Shown: positions 61,980 to 64,000 of the stretch, one piece after another
How positions within the stretch are numbered: the stretch's first letter is position 1
Layout of the letters: each line of letters begins with the position of its first letter
Assembly (NCBI RefSeq): GCF_030143245.1
Contig: NZ_JARJNS010000003.1
Span: 434,001-498,000, forward strand
DNA: 64,000 bases
Source: Rhabdaerophilum sp. SD176
GTDB taxonomy: Bacteria; Pseudomonadota; Alphaproteobacteria; Rhizobiales; Beijerinckiaceae
Direction: 5' to 3'
Notes under the pieces: model-generated
The model's input: the letters and a program-made list of their open reading frames with translations, nothing else
Database searches by the model: none
What the model was told of the DNA's origin: nothing
Translations under genes and position numbers: made by a program

Positions 61980-62267
61980 ATGGGCGAAAAACTGACGACT
62001 TTTGACCCTGCCGAGGATCTCTCGTCGGATAAGGCGATTGCCGTCTTCATGGAAAAGGCGTTCAAGACTGGGGATGTTGGCTATATCGCCCACGCTCTGG
62101 GTGTTGTGGCGCGCGCCAAGGGGATGACGCAGATCGCGAACCAGACCGGGCTTTCGAGAGAACAGCTCTACCGGTCCTTCAGCGAGAACGGCAATCCGAC
62201 CCTGAAAACCACGATTGCCGTGATGAAGGCCCTGGGCGTCGAGCTGACCGTGAAGCCTCACGCCTGA
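61980..62267 (+). CDS. HigA-type antitoxin
   Basis: A 95-residue antitoxin of the addiction-module antidote family. The HTH is visible near residues 45-70 (MTQIANQTGLSREQLYRSF), followed by NPTLKTTIAVMKALGVEL. The start is 2 bases after the toxin-frame stop. With the toxin interrupted, it may persist for regulation or protection against related toxins. Confidence 0.92.
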   Translation: MGEKLTTFDPAEDLSSDKAIAVFMEKAFKTGDVGYIAHALGVVARAKGMTQIANQTGLSREQLYRSFSENGNPTLKTTIAVMKALGVELTVKPHA

Positions 62268-62272
62268 TTGTT

Positions 62273-62303
62273 GTCGGATTGCACTTTAGCGAGCCTGAGA
62301 GCC
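62273..62303 (+). repeat. 32-bp repeat, copy 3 (degenerate)
   Basis: GTCGGATTGCACTTTAGCGA begins this copy. It matches copy 2 at about 26 of 31 positions. It lies directly after the HigA stop codon. Confidence 0.5.
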
Positions 62304-62542
62304 TACCGTACCACGGAGATCCTCGACCAGCCGGCATTGTGCAGCATGGCCATCCGGATCACCTCGAGAATTCCGTCATAGTCGGCTGGTGATGAAGACA
62401 GGACGGTGATCGCGATCCCGGTTTCACGCAAACCGGCGATAGCTGCGGGTTCAAGCAGATCGGCAGCGACCTAATAATCGGCTCCCTGATCGAAATTTCG
62501 GGGAATCGCCTCTTTCGACAGAACGACAGTCACTTCGGTCAT
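62303..62542 (-). pseudogene. Small reading frame with an internal amber codon, unknown protein
   Basis: From ATG at 62542 the frame gives MTEVTVVLSKEAIPRNFDQG, meets TAG at 62471-62473, then continues with protein-like sequence (VAADLLEPAAIAGLRETG, then ITVLSSSPADYDGILEVIR) to TAG at 62303. The continuity of codon character on both sides suggests a 79-residue gene that lost one sense codon. I do not recognise the family. It stands beside the HigA gene, convergent with it. Confidence 0.5.
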
Positions 62543-62683
62543 GCTCGTGAAGCCTCCGTTGCGAATCTCGTCGCTGCTTCCATTCAGTCAGTTTTCCATT
62601 CGAACAAGACCCGCAAACTCCCGATCGGCATAGTAGCGGAGCTTGCGGGCGACGACGGGCCGTGATCCGGCGAGGACGAGCGG

Positions 62684-62787
62684 CTCTGTCGGCAGCAGGC
62701 CGTCGTCTTTCTTCTTCGAGGTGAAGGAGGTCGCTTGGCTGATCCCGGCCTCGCGGCCGATTTCCGCCGCGGCCAGGTCGTCAGCCC
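62684..62787 (-). mobile_element. Fragment of an IS3-family (IS407-like) transposase OrfA
   Basis: The minus strand translates as EIGREAGISQATSFTSKKKD followed by DGLLPTE, the HTH region of IS407-group OrfA proteins, with two apparent substitutions and no start or partner. Flanking bases 62543-62683 and 62788-63020 hold no recognisable gene, so the region is a graveyard of mobile DNA. It is unrelated in sequence to the IS at 52896-54211. Confidence 0.6.
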
Positions 62788-63020
62788 TTCACTTGAGCAT
62801 GATTGCCTTCGGCGTGTCCGAACCGGAGGTCTGCGCAAGCGAAAACTTGCTTGCCTTCATCGACTTCCGCTGCTGCCAGCCCAAGGAAAAATGGCAAGGA
62901 AAACTCTAACCAAAAAAGGTCCAGTTTGGCGGGAGAAGATCATTGGCAGCCTATGGGTTCGGCACCGAGGGGATGGCTCGGAAGCCCCGGCGCGACCATT
63001 GCCGGAACGACAATCCCTTC

Positions 63021-63578
63021 TCAATAAAAGGAAACCTCGCGGATTTCGATCTCGGCCTCGTGATCGCGGCCATAGGCAACGATGCCGATCGAGGTGAGGC
63101 TTGTGGCCCGAGCGGTTGCGGCCAGCATGGCGCCGGAGGGCTTGAAACTGCCAAGGGGCAGGCGAACCTCTTTCCAGCTGGCGCCAGCCTCGAAACCCGC
63201 CTGATAATATTGCCAGGGCAAAAGCGTGCCCGATGTCCGGAGATGGATGAAATAGCGCTGCCGGTTGCCGCGCACGACCAGCTTCACGCCCTGGATATCG
63301 GCCGGCGGCGGGTTGGCGAGATCCATCCGGATCTGGATAAAGCCGCCCCTGTTCGCCGTGCTGACCTTGCCCGTCATCCGGGCATGGACACGCCCGCCTT
63401 CGGAGACAAAATCAAGCTGTCCTTTCGAGACCCCGCCCATCACGGTGTCGGTGAAAAAACGCCAGCGCGTCTCGGGGGCGCCGGTGAAGGTCTCGATCAT
63501 CGGCTGGGCCTCGGCAGGGGAGGCGAGGGTCGCAAGGCCGAGCAGAGCGGCGAGGCGGCAGGCAGATCGCAAGAGCAT
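63021..63578 (-). CDS. CIA30-family secreted protein
   Basis: A 185-residue exported protein. A signal peptide (LAALLGLATLASPAEA) precedes a galactose-binding-like CIA30 domain: WRFFTDTVMGGVSKGQLDF near residues 31-49, GGFIQIRMDL, LVVRGNRQRYFIHLRT and the end EIEIREVSFY. CIA30 relatives in mitochondria help assemble complex I; the bacterial role is not known. The ATG at 63578 follows GAGGATC; an upstream ATG at 63602 would spoil the signal peptide. Confidence 0.88.
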   Translation of the reverse strand: MLLRSACRLAALLGLATLASPAEAQPMIETFTGAPETRWRFFTDTVMGGVSKGQLDFVSEGGRVHARMTGKVSTANRGGFIQIRMDLANPPPADIQGVKLVVRGNRQRYFIHLRTSGTLLPWQYYQAGFEAGASWKEVRLPLGSFKPSGAMLAATARATSLTSIGIVAYGRDHEAEIEIREVSFY

Positions 63579-63629
63579 GGCGTGATCCTCATGGGGGCAC
63601 ATGGTCCTTCCGGGCCCCCGACCCGGCGT

Positions 63630-64000
63630 TCAGCCGTTCAGGAACCGGGCGAGCACATAGCCGGCCATTCCGATATGGGCCAGCGTGATGAAAACGGAAA
63701 GCCCGTGCAGGATCTGGAAACGTGCCTTCTGTTTGTGATCGGTGGCACGGTTGATGGCAGGCATCAACACCTGCCGTGTCGGCAGGGTGGTGATCGCGAT
63801 CAGGGCCAGCAAGGCGGCGCCGGTCCCGTCATGGCTCGCCAGCAAGGCGGCAGCCAGCGCCGAACCAGCCATAACGAAAAGATAGAAATGCGGGAAGGCC
63901 CGCCGGATTGTCGGGCCGGCCACATCCGGCGGCAGGGCCGTAAAGAGGAAGGCGGCAAACCCGAAGGCATAGAGAACCATGCCGCCGAAGAGCAAAGCGG
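63630..64000 (-). CDS. DUF4149 membrane protein (N terminus outside the window)
   Basis: At least 123 residues of a small membrane protein with four hydrophobic helices (for example LYAFGFAAFLFTALP and YLFVMAGSALAAALLA) and the conserved polar stretch LMPAINRATD, as in DUF4149 proteins. The reading frame is open to the window edge, so the true start lies beyond 64000. Function is unknown. It precedes the CIA30 gene in the same direction by 51 bases. Confidence 0.85.
   Translation of the reverse strand, partial: ALLFGGMVLYAFGFAAFLFTALPPDVAGPTIRRAFPHFYLFVMAGSALAAALLASHDGTGAALLALIAITTLPTRQVLMPAINRATDHKQKARFQILHGLSVFITLAHIGMAGYVLARFLNG

Noticed and set aside
61682-62542. Genome-wide recoding of TAG as a sense codon
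   Set aside because: At least one well-supported gene in this window (the betaine receptor) ends in TAG, and both split frames lie in a region of decayed genes, so ordinary nonsense mutations are the simpler reading.
1-64000. CRISPR array
   Set aside because: No regularly spaced direct repeats were found; the only repeat family is the three-copy 32-bp element with kilobases between copies.

Overview
The window is GC-rich DNA from an alphaproteobacterium, most likely of the order Hyphomicrobiales (Rhizobiales). The reasons are gene order and family content. The run pdxH, RT0821-type lipoprotein, J-domain protein, fabI, histidine phosphatase, aroC, ribB-type gene and HDAC-family deacylase is a recurrent alphaproteobacterial neighbourhood, and TIGR02301, DUF1499 and DUF3137 proteins are typical of the group. 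No species can be named from the sequence alone.

Bases 1 to about 26,700 are mostly core: pyrimidine (dihydroorotase), pyridoxal phosphate (pdxH), fatty acid (fabI), chorismate (aroC), riboflavin (an HTH-fused ribB), biotin uptake (bioY) and folate (folP-folB-folK) genes, plus envelope functions (an L,D-transpeptidase and a membrane operon of DUF898, M48 peptidase and DUF1499 proteins). A large Pls/PosA-type NRPS-like enzyme sits inside the fabI-to-aroC run. Two tRNA genes, Pro(CGG) and Gln(TTG), close this part.

Accessory DNA starts right after tRNA-Gln. First comes a decayed tyrosine recombinase cut by the scar of an IS3-family element. Then follow an AAA ATPase with an unrecognised partner, a TPR protein, a TctC-type receptor plus sulfatase under a MarR regulator with a visible palindromic operator, an AT-rich block (EamA exporter, divergent aspartate-carbamoyltransferase-like enzyme, GGDEF-EAL protein), a LysR/tautomerase/TctC cluster, and a LacI-controlled glycoside locus (ABC importer, alpha-toroid-like protein, GH2 glycosidase). 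A CoA-transferase and a beheaded HMG-CoA lyase abut an IS3-family element that has itself lost its frame.

From about 54,400 to 62,600 toxin-antitoxin genes predominate: Phd/VapC, TacA/TacT and VapB/VapC arranged head to head, and HigB/HigA with an amber codon inside the toxin. They are interspersed with a betaine-type ABC transporter lacking its ATPase, a DUF3137 protein, a lipoprotein and three copies of a 32-bp repeat. The window ends in a CIA30 protein and a DUF4149 protein cut by the edge.

The observations I rate highest are the HTH-RibB fusion behind a perfect 14-bp inverted repeat, the carbamoyltransferase-exporter pair with altered substrate loops, and the NRPS-like enzyme with three membrane-plus-hexapeptide blocks.
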